Positions 30,326 to 39,736 of a DNA stretch of 64,000 nucleotides are shown here, piece by piece. This stretch comes from an uncultured Piscinibacter sp. (GTDB taxonomy: Bacteria; Pseudomonadota; Gammaproteobacteria; Burkholderiales; Burkholderiaceae_C), in NCBI RefSeq assembly GCF_937952055.1, contig NZ_CALFYO010000019.1:124001-188000 (forward strand), in the 5' to 3' direction. Positions within the stretch are counted from its first letter, which is position 1, and each line of letters starts with the position of its first letter. A program made the translations under genes and the position numbers. The notes under the pieces are model-generated. The model had not been told where the DNA came from, made no database searches, and was given only the letters and a program-made list of their open reading frames with translations.

Positions 30326-31656
30326 GGTGAAGGCTCCTGCGTCGTCACCCGTTGCCGCGGCACGAGCTGCTCGGCCAGCGCCTGCCTGCCGATCTGCTGC
30401 CCCAGGCGCAACCCTGCCGTGGTCGCGAAGCGGAAGTGCAGGCCGGCGCGCACGCGCGAATCGGCGTTCTCGGCGGCGGCCTCGGAGAAGCTCGCGAAGG
30501 TGCGTGCCGGCGTCCCGGCCGCAGCGCTGGTCGATGCCATCGTGAAGCGCATGCGGTCGCTGCCGAAGGTGCCGGCCAGCACCACCGCGGCAGCGGCGCC
30601 CAGGGCGCTGTGCGTGGACGGGTGGTCCTGGATCGGCGGGGTGGGCAGCAGCGGCGTCCAGCGCGGGTCGGCCGCGGTGGCGGCATTGCCGTCGCGATCG
30701 GCCTCGCGGATCGCGGTGACCGGGCGCCAGAAGTTGTGGTGCATCTTGCTGTCCCAGCCGGCGATGTAGGCGTCGGCCATGACGGCGTTGAGCAGCGCGA
30801 AGGTGCGCGCGCGCTGCCACAGGTCCTGCGGCCGCTGGCGTGCCACGACGCGCGCGATGCGGTTCCAGCCGATGTCCGAGAACTCGTACCAGTAGGCGGC
30901 GTACTGCGTCTGGTCCGCGCTGCGCCGGGCATCGGCGGCCTGGCTGCCGGTGGCCTTCACCTCGCGGAAGTCGGCGGCGTAGGCCGCACTCGTCAGCGCC
31001 GGCGGCGCGCCGACGCGGAACTGCTCGGGTGCGCGCAGCGTGAAGGGCTTGACCGCGCGCCAGTGCGGCGCGGCGATGAACTCGAAGCCCGGTGTGAACT
31101 GCCAGTCGCCGGCTCGCGCGCCGGGCCTGTAGCTCTCGTCGGCCCGGCTGCCGTCGTCGCTGCGCGTCGCCAGCATCGCCGCGGCGGCGGTTGCGCCGAT
31201 CGTCCTGCCCTGTTCGACCGCCGAGCCGAGGCCGGCGTCGAGCAGCGTGGCGTCGAGCATGGGCCGCACGAGGTCCTTCTGCTCGGGGTACAGCGCCGCC
31301 AGCACGTCGTGCGCCGCCACGGCGGCAGCGACCGCGGCGTCGACGCTGCCTCGCCGGACGGCGCCGCCCACAGGCCGGTAGGTGTGCGCGCGGTAGCGCG
31401 GATCGGCGGCATTGACGGCATCGTGCATCGCCAGATGCACCATCGCCAGCACGCGCGAGGCCGCCATCGGATTGGCGTAGCCGTCGGCGGACTTGATGAC
31501 CTGGTGCGTCTGCAGGTTCCAGTCGAGAACGATCTGGTCGCAGCGGTCGGCGCACCAGGCGCTGCCGGCGGTGCCTGCCGCCTGCGATGACGAGGTGATG
31601 GCGGCGAGGGCGACTGCAGCCAGCGCGGTGCGGCGATGGCGGGTGGGTGTGCACAT
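30322..31656 (-). CDS. vanadium-dependent haloperoxidase family protein
   Basis: The 444-residue protein has an N-terminal signal peptide (RRTALAAVALAAITSSSQAAG), so it is exported. The PAP2/haloperoxidase core shows SKMHHNFWRPVTAIR (Lys and Arg of the vanadate or phosphate pocket), HPSTHSALGAAAA (Ser and the acid-base His) and SRVRAGLHFRFAT (Arg and the His that coordinates vanadium). Members halogenate organic compounds with H2O2 or act as acid phosphatases, and the motifs alone do not separate the two. Two N-terminal cysteines (WCADRCD) may form a disulfide. It is cotranscribed and translationally coupled with an EamA permease. Confidence 0.85.
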   Translation of the reverse strand: MCTPTRHRRTALAAVALAAITSSSQAAGTAGSAWCADRCDQIVLDWNLQTHQVIKSADGYANPMAASRVLAMVHLAMHDAVNAADPRYRAHTYRPVGGAVRRGSVDAAVAAAVAAHDVLAALYPEQKDLVRPMLDATLLDAGLGSAVEQGRTIGATAAAAMLATRSDDGSRADESYRPGARAGDWQFTPGFEFIAAPHWRAVKPFTLRAPEQFRVGAPPALTSAAYAADFREVKATGSQAADARRSADQTQYAAYWYEFSDIGWNRIARVVARQRPQDLWQRARTFALLNAVMADAYIAGWDSKMHHNFWRPVTAIREADRDGNAATAADPRWTPLLPTPPIQDHPSTHSALGAAAAVVLAGTFGSDRMRFTMASTSAAAGTPARTFASFSEAAAENADSRVRAGLHFRFATTAGLRLGQQIGRQALAEQLVPRQRVTTQEPSP

Positions 31657-31814
31657 GTCGAGTTCCTTGGCGATGGGATGGAGTGGATCGGGGTGACGAC
31701 GAGAACCCGCAGGCGCACGCGCTCCGCCGCGCGGGCGCGTCCGAGCGCGCCCTCGGCTGACGAGGCGTGGGATGGCCGGCCGCGGCGCGGGTCGAACCGC
31801 AGCCCGCGAAGGCG

Positions 31815-32882
31815 CTAGCGGCGCACTTCGAAGATCAGGTTGAAGGGCGTTTCCGCGGCGCGCCGGAAGTGCGTGAAGCCGGCCTTGCGGAAGACCTCGG
31901 CGAGCCGCTTGGGCCCGGCCTGCGCGCCGAGCACGAGCTTGCCGCCCTCGGAGATCGCGTGCGCGCAGCAGATCAAGGTCGAGCCGCCGTAGTACAGCCG
32001 CCCCACCGGGTTTAGGTTGTCCTCCACGCGGTCGTGCGCGAACGGCTCGACCAGCAGCACGGTGCCGCCGGGCGCGAGCACCTCGGCGGCGTGGCGCGCC
32101 GCGGCCACCGGATCACCGAGGTCGTGCAGCGTGTCGAAGAAGCACACCAGGCCAAAGCCGTGCGGGCCGTACTCGCGCGCGTTCGCGATCTCGAACGTGA
32201 CACGGTCGGCGACGCCCGCTTCCTGCGCGTGCTGCCGCGCCGCGGCGATCGACGCCTCGTGCGTGTCGAAGCCGTAGAAGCGCGAGTTCGGGAACGCCTG
32301 GGCCATCAGCAGCGTCGCGTGGCCGTGGCCGCAGCCGATGTCCGCCACCGTGGTGCCGGCTTCGAGCTGCGCCACCACGCCGTCGAGCGCCGGCAGCCAC
32401 TGCGGCACGAGGCTGGCCTTGTAGCCGTTGCGGTAGAACGCGGCCACACCGCAGGCCATGCGCGTGTCGTGCTCCCCCCAGGCCACGCCGCGACCGGTGC
32501 GGAACGCGTCGAGCGCCTTCGGTTCGTCGAACCACATCGCGGCCGGCACCTCCCACGCGGGCGGCAGGTAGAAGGGGCTGTCCTCGTCCGCCAGCACCGC
32601 GGCCTGTTCGGGCGCGAGTTCGTAGGTATCGCTCGCGGCGTGGTAGCCGACGTAGCCGCCGGCCGCCTGTGCGTTGAGCCACTCGTGCACGTAGCGCTCG
32701 GCGCATCCGGCCCGCCGCGCGAGTTCCCTGGCGCTCAGCGGGCCCGCACCGGCCATCGCCCGGTAAAGACCGAGCTTGCTGCCGAGGCTCACCATCACGC
32801 CGACGTAGGCGGCAGTCACATCGCCGAAAGCGTGGCTGACGAAGGCTTCGAGCTTGGCTTGATCGATTGCGAAAGTGTCCAT
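31815..32882 (-). CDS. class I SAM-dependent methyltransferase with N-terminal winged helix
   Basis: The protein is 355 residues from ATG 32882, which has GAGAG upstream; the frame is open to 32918. The N-terminus is a winged-helix dimerisation domain (LYRAMAGAGPLSARELARRAG). The catalytic domain has motif I VADIGCGHGHATLL, FYGFDTHEASI binding the SAM ribose, LVCFFDTLHDLGDP and a C-terminal FTHFRRAAETPFNLIFEVRR. This layout resembles Rv2258c-like and O-methyltransferase-type enzymes acting on small molecules. It is divergent from a GlxA-type AraC regulator, which probably controls it. The substrate is unknown. Confidence 0.87.
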   Translation of the reverse strand: MDTFAIDQAKLEAFVSHAFGDVTAAYVGVMVSLGSKLGLYRAMAGAGPLSARELARRAGCAERYVHEWLNAQAAGGYVGYHAASDTYELAPEQAAVLADEDSPFYLPPAWEVPAAMWFDEPKALDAFRTGRGVAWGEHDTRMACGVAAFYRNGYKASLVPQWLPALDGVVAQLEAGTTVADIGCGHGHATLLMAQAFPNSRFYGFDTHEASIAAARQHAQEAGVADRVTFEIANAREYGPHGFGLVCFFDTLHDLGDPVAAARHAAEVLAPGGTVLLVEPFAHDRVEDNLNPVGRLYYGGSTLICCAHAISEGGKLVLGAQAGPKRLAEVFRKAGFTHFRRAAETPFNLIFEVRR

Positions 32883-33030
32883 CGGATGTCTCTCGGGTGG
32901 TGTGGATGAGGGTGTCATCGTCGTCGCGCGAGCCCACGACGGGCAGAGCCGAAATCGCCCGAGATCGGTCCGTTCGTGCCACGGATGCGATCAAGCGGGC
33001 CCGCTAGACTGCGCCGTCGAAGGAATCGGA

Positions 33031-34053
33031 ATGAGCACGTCCCCTTTGCACGTGGCGCTGCTGGCGCTGCCCGAGGCTGCGGTGTCGACGCTGGCCGGGC
33101 TGTTCGACGTCATGAAGGCGCCCGGCCACCTGGCCCGGCTGGCAGGAGAGGCGCGCCGCTGCGCGCCGACACCGTTCCATGTCGAGGTGGTCGGTGACGC
33201 AAAGGGCCCGCTGGAGCTGGCCAGCGGCGTGCCCTTTCCGGTGCAGCGCGCCGTCGGTGAGATCGAGTCGTGCGACATCGTCATCGTGCCGTCGGTGTTC
33301 GTGGGCAGCGCCGGCTGGACGAAGGGCCGTTACCCGCGTCTCGTGGAGTGGCTGCGGCAGATGCATGAGCGCGGTGCACTGTTGTGCTCGGCCTGCTCGG
33401 GCATCTTCCTGCTGGCCGAGACGGGCCTCTTCGACGACAAGGACGCGACCGTGCACTTCGCCTACGCGCGCGAGTTCGCGGCCGCGCATCCGGCGGTGCA
33501 CATTCATCCGGATCGCGTGCTGGTGATCTCGGGAACGCGCGAGGAGCTCGTCAGCTCCGGCGCCTCCAACACCTGGCACGACCTGGCGCTCTACCTGATC
33601 GCGCGCCATGCCGGGGCCACCGAGGCGCAGGAGGTGGCACGGCGCTACGCGCTGCAATGGCACCAGGACGGCCTCGCCCCCTACATCACCTTCGAAGGCC
33701 GCAGCGACCATGGCGACGCGGAGATCGCGGCCGCGCAGCGCTGGCTGGCCGGGCACTTCTCGGTGGCGAACCCGGTCGAGGCGATGATCCAGCGCTCGAG
33801 GCTGGCCGAACGCACCTTCAAGCGGCGCTTCACCGCGGCCACGGGCCTGACGCCCATCGACTACGTGCAGCGGCTGCGCGTGGAAGATGCCAAACGCCGG
33901 CTCGAGCGCACCGACGCGCCGGTGGACGAGGTCAGCTGGCGCGTGGGCTACGAGGATGCGGCCTTCTTCCGCCGTCTCTTCAAGCGCACCACCGGCATGG
34001 CGCCGGGCGCGTATCGAAAGCGCTTCAGCATTCCCGAGTTCGCACGGCGCTAG
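33031..34053 (+). CDS. GlxA-type AraC-family regulator with DJ-1/PfpI domain
   Basis: The 340-residue protein has a DJ-1/PfpI (class I glutamine amidotransferase-like) domain at about 5-200 with the nucleophile-elbow segment LLCSACSGIFLLAETGLFDD. A C-terminal AraC domain (about 235-335) has two helix-turn-helix units: RSRLAERTFKRRFTAATGLT and VSWRVGYEDAAFFRRLFKRT. GlxA-like regulators sense small metabolites such as quaternary amines through the DJ-1 fold. AAGGAATCGG serves as the ribosome binding site. The divergent methyltransferase gene 148 bases away is the obvious candidate target. Confidence 0.92.
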   Translation: MSTSPLHVALLALPEAAVSTLAGLFDVMKAPGHLARLAGEARRCAPTPFHVEVVGDAKGPLELASGVPFPVQRAVGEIESCDIVIVPSVFVGSAGWTKGRYPRLVEWLRQMHERGALLCSACSGIFLLAETGLFDDKDATVHFAYAREFAAAHPAVHIHPDRVLVISGTREELVSSGASNTWHDLALYLIARHAGATEAQEVARRYALQWHQDGLAPYITFEGRSDHGDAEIAAAQRWLAGHFSVANPVEAMIQRSRLAERTFKRRFTAATGLTPIDYVQRLRVEDAKRRLERTDAPVDEVSWRVGYEDAAFFRRLFKRTTGMAPGAYRKRFSIPEFARR

Positions 34054-34200
34054 CGCCTGGGCGGCACCGCGCTGCGCCGCGCTCCGGCAGGGGCCGAGCC
34101 CTTCAGAGGCCGGCAGATCGCATCGGCCGTGCGCCGGGACTGACACGCATCAATGCCGCCGCCGCCCAATCCGGCCTGCCGGCGCCATGATGCGACTGCC

Positions 34201-37038
34201 ATGGACAGCCGCCACCGACCCACCACGGGCCTGCCCGCTTTCAGCGAGGCCGACCTGTGCGAGCTGGTCGGCGCCACGGTGCGCGACCTGCAGCGCGGCA
34301 TGCCGGCGCCCGCCGGCGTCACGCTGGACAGCACGCTCGACCGCGACCTGGGCCTGGACAGCCTGGGTCGCGTCGAACTGCTGCTGCGCGTCGAGCGTGC
34401 TGCCGGCGTGGCGCTCCCGGAGGACACGCTGCAGCTTGCCGAGACGGTCGCCGACCTGTGGCGCGCGGTGCAGCGCGGCCGCCCGCAGGAGGCCGTCGCG
34501 CCCCCGGGCGCCGCCCATGCGGGTCCCGAGCCGGCGGCGCCGCGCGAGGCCGCGAACGGGCACGCCGCCGAGGAGGCGCAGACGCTGCTGCAGGTGCTCG
34601 ATGCCCACCTGCGCGCGCAGCCCGGGCGCACGCAGGCCATCGTGCTTGGCGACGCCGGCGAGACGCGCATCGACCATCGGCGACTCGCCGATGCGTCGGC
34701 GGCGATCGCCGCGGGCCTGCAGCGCGCCGGGCTGAAGCCGCGGCAGACGGTGGCGATCATGCTGCCGACCTCGCCCGACTACTTCTTCACCTACTTCGGC
34801 ATCCTGCGCGCGGGGGGCATCCCGGTGCCGATCTACCCGCCGGCACGCGCGTCGCAGCTCGAGGACCACGTGCGGCGGCACACCGGCATCCTCGCCAATG
34901 CGCAGGCGGTCCTCCTCGTCAGCGTGCCCGAGGCGATGCGCGTGGCGCGCCTGCTGCAGGCGCGCGTCAGCGGCCTGCGCGAAGTGCTGACGCCGGAGCA
35001 GCTCGCCGCCACCGGCGACGCCCCGCGGGAGGTGCCGGTGCGTGGCGACGACGTCGCGTTCATCCAGTACACCTCCGGCAGCACGGGCGCGCCCAAGGGC
35101 GTGGCGCTGACCCATGCCAACCTGCTGGCCAACATCCGCGCGATGGCGCAGGCGATAGCCGCGCGGCCCGACGACGTGTTCGTCAGCTGGCTGCCGCTGT
35201 ACCACGACATGGGGCTGATCGGTGCCTGGCTCGGCAGCCTCTATGTGGGCATGCCGCTGGTCGTGATGTCGCCGCTGGCCTTCCTCGCCCGACCGCAGCG
35301 CTGGCTGGAGGCGATCACGCGCTGGCGCGGCACGCTGTCGGCGGGACCGAACTTCGCGTACGAACTGTGCCTGGCGCGCGTGGACGACGCGGCGCTCGCC
35401 GGGCTCGACCTGTCGAGCTGGCGGCTGGCCTTCAACGGCGCCGAGGCGGTCAGCCCCGACACCGTGCTGCGCTTCCAGCAGCGTTTCGCCGCCTGCGGGC
35501 TGCGGCCCGAGGCGGTGGCACCGGTCTACGGGCTGGCCGAGGCGTCGGTCGGCCTGCTGTTCCCGCCGCTGGGTCGCGGGCCGCGCATCGACCGCGTCGT
35601 GCGCGACAGCTTCGTCCGCGAGCACCGCGCGCTGCCGGCGGCGCAGGGCGACGCCGGCGCGCTTCGTTTCGTCGCCAGCGGCAGCCCGCTGGCCGGCCAC
35701 GAGGTGCGTATCGTCGACGACGAGGGGCGGGCGCTGCCCGAACGCGTCGAGGGCCGGCTCGAGTTCCGCGGCCCTTCGGCCACGCACGGCTACTGGCGCA
35801 ATCCCGAGCAGACGGCGCGCCTGTTCGACCGCGGCTGGCTCGACAGCGGCGACCGCGCCTATGCCGCCGACGGCGACATCTACATCACGGGCCGGGTGAA
35901 GGACATCGTGATCCGCGGCGGACGCAACCTGTACCCGCAGGAGATCGAGGATGCGGTCGCCGCCGTCGAGGGCGTGCGCAAGGGCGGTGTCGCGGTGTTC
36001 GGCCGCCCCGATGCGCGCAGCGGCACCGAGCGGCTGGTCGTGCTGGCCGAGCGGCATCCGCGCCGCGCGTCCGACGACGCCGCGCTGCGCGAGGCCATCG
36101 CCCATGCGGTCGTCGACGCGATCGGCGAGCCGGCCGACGAGATCGTGCTCGCCCCGCCGCACACCGTGCTCAAGACTTCGAGCGGCAAGGTGCGGCGCTC
36201 GGCGTGCCGCGAGCTGGTCGAGCAGGGGGGTGTCGGTGCCGCGCCGGCCAGTGCCCGGCGGCAATGGCTGCGCCTGGCGCTGGGGGCCGCCGCGCTGCGG
36301 CTGCGTGCCGTCGTCGAGTTGCTGGCCGATGCGCTGTTCGGCCTGCGCGCGTTCGCGCTGTTCTGGCTGTTCGCGCCGCCGGTGTGGCTGCTCACCCTGT
36401 GCATGCCGACCCCCGCGGCCGCGTGGACCCTGTGCCGTGGCGCCGCGCGCGCGCTGCTGCGGCTGGCCGGCGCGCCGGTCGCCGTGCAGGGCCTCGAGCA
36501 CTGGCCGCGCGAGCGTTCCTGCGTGCTGGTGTGCAACCACGGCAGCTACCTCGACGGCGTCGTGCTGGTCGCCGCGCTGCCGCGGCCCTGCGTCTTCGTT
36601 GCCAAGCACGAACTGGCCACGCAGCTCGTCGCGGGCCGCTTCCTGCGCCGCCTCGGCGCCGAGTTCGTCGAGAGGTTCGACGCCCAGCGCAGCGCCGACG
36701 ATGCCCGGCGCCTGGTGCAGGCCGCGCAGGGGGCACGTGCGCTGCTGGTGTTTCCCGAGGGCACCTTCCGCGCCGGTGTGGAGCTGCTGCCGTTCCATCT
36801 CGGCGCGTTTCTCGCCGCGGCGCAGGCGCAGGCGCCGGTGCTGCCCCTCACCCTCAGCGGCACGCGCGAGCTGCTGCCTGACGGCCGCTGGTGGCCGCGC
36901 CGCGCCGCGCTCGCCGTGCACATCGGCGCGCCGATCGAGCCGGCCGCCGATCAGGAGCCGTTCGCGGCGGCGGTGCGGCTGCGCGATGCGGCGCAGTCGG
37001 CGATCGCGCGCCGGCTCGGCGCCTCGGCCGAGGCCTGA
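34201..37038 (+). CDS. three-part ACP / acyl-AMP ligase / PlsC acyltransferase
   Basis: The protein is 945 residues from ATG 34201. An acyl carrier domain (about 15-90) has LGLDSLGRVELL with the phosphopantetheine Ser54. A fatty acyl-AMP ligase domain (about 110-685) has YTSGSTGAPKG at 290-300, NGAEAVSPDT, YGLAEASVG and the C-terminal KTSSGKVRRS lysine. A hydrophobic segment (about 720-745) then leads to a PlsC acyltransferase with NHGSYLDG (779-786) and FPEGTFRAG. One chain could activate a free fatty acid, load it on its own carrier and transfer it to an acceptor alcohol at the membrane, making a lipid without CoA. The gene stands alone. The acceptor is unknown. Confidence 0.88.
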   Translation: MDSRHRPTTGLPAFSEADLCELVGATVRDLQRGMPAPAGVTLDSTLDRDLGLDSLGRVELLLRVERAAGVALPEDTLQLAETVADLWRAVQRGRPQEAVAPPGAAHAGPEPAAPREAANGHAAEEAQTLLQVLDAHLRAQPGRTQAIVLGDAGETRIDHRRLADASAAIAAGLQRAGLKPRQTVAIMLPTSPDYFFTYFGILRAGGIPVPIYPPARASQLEDHVRRHTGILANAQAVLLVSVPEAMRVARLLQARVSGLREVLTPEQLAATGDAPREVPVRGDDVAFIQYTSGSTGAPKGVALTHANLLANIRAMAQAIAARPDDVFVSWLPLYHDMGLIGAWLGSLYVGMPLVVMSPLAFLARPQRWLEAITRWRGTLSAGPNFAYELCLARVDDAALAGLDLSSWRLAFNGAEAVSPDTVLRFQQRFAACGLRPEAVAPVYGLAEASVGLLFPPLGRGPRIDRVVRDSFVREHRALPAAQGDAGALRFVASGSPLAGHEVRIVDDEGRALPERVEGRLEFRGPSATHGYWRNPEQTARLFDRGWLDSGDRAYAADGDIYITGRVKDIVIRGGRNLYPQEIEDAVAAVEGVRKGGVAVFGRPDARSGTERLVVLAERHPRRASDDAALREAIAHAVVDAIGEPADEIVLAPPHTVLKTSSGKVRRSACRELVEQGGVGAAPASARRQWLRLALGAAALRLRAVVELLADALFGLRAFALFWLFAPPVWLLTLCMPTPAAAWTLCRGAARALLRLAGAPVAVQGLEHWPRERSCVLVCNHGSYLDGVVLVAALPRPCVFVAKHELATQLVAGRFLRRLGAEFVERFDAQRSADDARRLVQAAQGARALLVFPEGTFRAGVELLPFHLGAFLAAAQAQAPVLPLTLSGTRELLPDGRWWPRRAALAVHIGAPIEPAADQEPFAAAVRLRDAAQSAIARRLGASAEA

Positions 37039-37118
37039 ACGTGGCGACGCCGGCGAGGGCGGGGCGGCATCACGCTACAGTGCGGGCCACCGCGTTCGCG
37101 CATCAACCGGAGACACCC

Positions 37119-37616
37119 ATGGCCACTCGCAGATCGAAGAATCCCGAACTGGCCGCCGCGGCCAACGAGCTCAGCGCCGCCGTGCGGCACATTCGCCAGG
37201 CCATCAACAACAAGTTCGACGAGATCGGCACGATCGCCTCGACCGAGCTGCACAAGGCGGTGCAAGCGGCGCAGACGAAGCGCGGGCGGGCCGAACGCCG
37301 GCTCGACGCGCTGTGGGGCAAGGTGCAGAAGCGGCTTTCCAAGGCGTCCGACGAGGCGAAGAAGTCGCTGCACCAGGCGGTGCGCCAGGCGGAGAAGCGG
37401 CTGGAGGAAACGAAGAAGTCGGCGCAGGCCAAGCTGGCCGATCTCGGGCCCGCCGGCACCGGCCTGGCGACGGCGAAGAAGAAGCCTGCGGCCAAGAAGG
37501 TGGCGGCCCGCAAGACGCCGGCGACGAAGGCCGCTGTGAAGAAGACGGCTGCGAAGAAGACCGCCGCCACGAAGGCGGCTGCGAAGAAGACCTCCTCCCG
37601 CAAGGCGACCGCCTGA
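37119..37616 (+). CDS. histone H1-like lysine/alanine-rich protein
   Basis: The 165-residue protein has an N-terminal helical, coiled-coil-prone part (about 1-110, RHIRQAINNKFDEIGTIAS and EAKKSLHQAVRQAEKRLEE). The C-terminal tail (about 118-165) is made almost only of Lys, Ala, Thr and Pro in AKK-type repeats (KKKPAAKKVAARKTPATKAA). Such tails bind DNA in eukaryotic H1 and in bacterial AlgP and H1-like proteins. The N-terminal half also recalls phasin-like coiled coils. It is probably a nucleoid-associated protein. The tail repeats are short and imperfect, so its length may vary between strains. Confidence 0.75.
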   Translation: MATRRSKNPELAAAANELSAAVRHIRQAINNKFDEIGTIASTELHKAVQAAQTKRGRAERRLDALWGKVQKRLSKASDEAKKSLHQAVRQAEKRLEETKKSAQAKLADLGPAGTGLATAKKKPAAKKVAARKTPATKAAVKKTAAKKTAATKAAAKKTSSRKATA

Positions 37617-37681
37617 TGACGGTTCGGCGTCGCGACGACGCGGTCCGGCCGCGTCGTCGCGCGGCGGCGGTCACCCCCGCG

Positions 37682-38266
37682 TTACGGTGACGCGCTGGCG
37701 TCGCGAAGGGCCATCTCGAGCAGGTCGTCGACCCGTTCGATGAGGCGATCCGGCGCGTCGGCGGCGCCACAGGACGGGGCGGGCAGGCGCGCCGCGCCGA
37801 GGGCTGCGTGGAACGGCGTCCGCACGACCGCGATGGTCGGCGACGAATCCTCCGCGGCCAGGCCATGCGGTGCCGCCGCGACCGGCCGCCTGGTGAGGTC
37901 GACCATCGTGCCGACCATGCGCGTCGCGTCACCGCGATGATCGCGCGCCACGACGCGGCCGCGGGACAGCACCGTCCGGTAGCCCGAGCCGGTGCTGCGC
38001 AGCCGGAACTGCGCCTCGTAGCTCGGCGAATGACCGTCCAGGTGCGAGCGCAGCGCGCTCAGCATCGGACCGAAGTCATCGGGGTGGACCCGGCAGCGCC
38101 AGAACGCCGTGCTGTCGGGGGCATGGATGCGCGGAAAGCCAAGGCGAGCTTTCCATTGGGGCGAGTAGTGGACCGTCTCGAGGCGTGGGTCCAGGTCCCA
38201 GGCGCCGAAGATCGCCTTCTCGAGGGCCAGCAGCCAGCGTTCTTCTTCGACGGTTCGCTCCGACAT
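37682..38266 (-). CDS. PAS-domain protein
   Basis: This is a 194-residue protein with one PAS_3-type fold: ALEKAIFGAWDLDPRLETVH, YSPQWKARLGF, WRCRVHPDDFGPMLSALRSH, then YEAQFRLRSTGSGYRTVLSR with GTMVDLTRR at the end. It lacks any output domain such as kinase, GGDEF or HTH; residues after about 130 are unstructured and Ala/Pro rich. The frame is open to 38308; ATG 38266 (MSERTVEEE) is chosen as the start closest to the fold. It is possibly an orphan sensor or a truncated signalling protein. Confidence 0.75.
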   Translation of the reverse strand: MSERTVEEERWLLALEKAIFGAWDLDPRLETVHYSPQWKARLGFPRIHAPDSTAFWRCRVHPDDFGPMLSALRSHLDGHSPSYEAQFRLRSTGSGYRTVLSRGRVVARDHRGDATRMVGTMVDLTRRPVAAAPHGLAAEDSSPTIAVVRTPFHAALGAARLPAPSCGAADAPDRLIERVDDLLEMALRDASASP

Positions 38267-38432
38267 GGTTGCCGAGGGCCTCATGGAGTGGGTTTCGATG
38301 CGACCCATTCTGGCCCAACGCCGTGTCCTCGACGGACGGATCGGGTTGCGCCCGCCGTGGCGTTTGCCACGTCAGAGGGCCCGGGACGGGCGCGAGGCGA
38401 CGCCGACATCGCCTGCGCGCGCGGCGCACCGC

Positions 38433-39650
38433 TCAGGGGCGGGGTCCCGGCGCCGGGACGTCGATGCCCGGCGGCACCGTCCGCCACACCGCTCCGCTGG
38501 CCGCGCCCGATCGGCCGTAGTCGAACAGCGCCTGCACGTACTGCGGGTCGTACCAGAGCTCCCACGGCGCCACGAACTCGTCGCCGATCCAGGCTGCGCG
38601 GTACCGGGCACGGGCCCGCTGCGCCTGCACGTAGATCACGTACAGGTCGGCAACGCCCTGCGACTGCGCGAGCAGATGCAGCGCGTGCTCGCCGAGCGCG
38701 GCCAGTTCGGGGGGCATGACCATGTACTCCGACGTCGCCCGGCCGTTGCGTATGGCGTAGAACTCGGGCTCGCCGTGATGGCGATGCGCCCGCATCGCCT
38801 CGCCCCAGTCGAGGTCGGGCGCGGACACGAAGATCTGCCGTGTCATGCTGCCGTCCACATGCATCTCGTGGAAGCGCCGCCCGTTGGCTTCGACCTCGAT
38901 GTAGACCGGCGGCAGCATGATGGGAATGGCGGCGGAGGCGAGCAGCACGCGCCGGATCAGATCGAGCGAATCGGGCTGGCCGCTGACCGCGATGGCGCCG
39001 ATGTCCCAGGTCACCAGCCGGCCCGCGTACACGTGCGTGGTGCCGACGAACAGGCGCCGGCCGCGCTGGTGTTCACGTGCCACCGCGCCCATCAGTTCCA
39101 TGTCGAAGTTCCGCTCGATCAACTGGCGCAGCGGCTCGGCCGAGGCGAGGGCGTCGTCGAAGATCGCCAGCAGCCGTGGCCGCGGCTTCATGATGTTGCG
39201 CGACGACAGGCCGGTGAAGAGCTCGCGCATGCGCACGTCGAAGCGCGGTCCGAGGAACGCATAGGGTGCCGCGAGGGCGCCGGCGCTCACGCCGGTGACG
39301 ATGTGAAACTCCGGGCGCGTGCCGGACTCGCTCCAGCCGGCCAGCACGCCGGCGGCAAAGGCACCGTTCGAGCCGCCGCCGGAGATCGCCAGCACGCGCA
39401 GTGGTCCGCTCGCGGCGATCGCATCCGACTTGCCGAAGCTCGCATTCGGGCCGGTGCCCCACAGGTCGGCGGCGTCCCGACCCGACCGGTCGCCGAACTG
39501 GCGGACGTTCGGGTGACCCGGCACCTGTGCGGCGTCGACCAGTTCGGCCGGAATCGGCGGCCAGGCAGGCCGGCTCGCGCAGCCCGCGAACAGGGCCGCA
39601 GGCAGCGCGGCGGCAGTCGCCAGGGTCAGGGTGCGGCGAGTCAGGTCCAT
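38433..39650 (-). CDS. patatin-like phospholipase lipoprotein
   Basis: The protein is 405 residues from ATG 39650 (GGAGG upstream); the longer open frame to 39917 is not supported. The N-terminus is a lipoprotein signal with lipobox LFAGC. The patatin domain shows the glycine-rich oxyanion loop SGGGSNGAFAAG, the nucleophile elbow GVSAG and the catalytic Asp in HVDGSM, which together form a Ser-Asp dyad. It should hydrolyse acyl lipids from the periplasmic face of a membrane. It is alone on its strand, with the Lrp gene 86 bases upstream in the same direction. Confidence 0.88.
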   Translation of the reverse strand: MDLTRRTLTLATAAALPAALFAGCASRPAWPPIPAELVDAAQVPGHPNVRQFGDRSGRDAADLWGTGPNASFGKSDAIAASGPLRVLAISGGGSNGAFAAGVLAGWSESGTRPEFHIVTGVSAGALAAPYAFLGPRFDVRMRELFTGLSSRNIMKPRPRLLAIFDDALASAEPLRQLIERNFDMELMGAVAREHQRGRRLFVGTTHVYAGRLVTWDIGAIAVSGQPDSLDLIRRVLLASAAIPIMLPPVYIEVEANGRRFHEMHVDGSMTRQIFVSAPDLDWGEAMRAHRHHGEPEFYAIRNGRATSEYMVMPPELAALGEHALHLLAQSQGVADLYVIYVQAQRARARYRAAWIGDEFVAPWELWYDPQYVQALFDYGRSGAASGAVWRTVPPGIDVPAPGPRP

Positions 39651-39736
39651 GCAGGTGCCTCCATGGCGCGGCGTCTTGCGGGCGGTCCCGCCGGGCGCGC
39701 TGCGCAACGGGCGCCACTGTAAGCCGCCGTGCTGCA

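Noticed and set aside
30326..31654. Extension of the EamA permease frame upstream of 30325
   Set aside because: It overlaps the haloperoxidase gene in another frame and is Arg/Gly-rich shadow.
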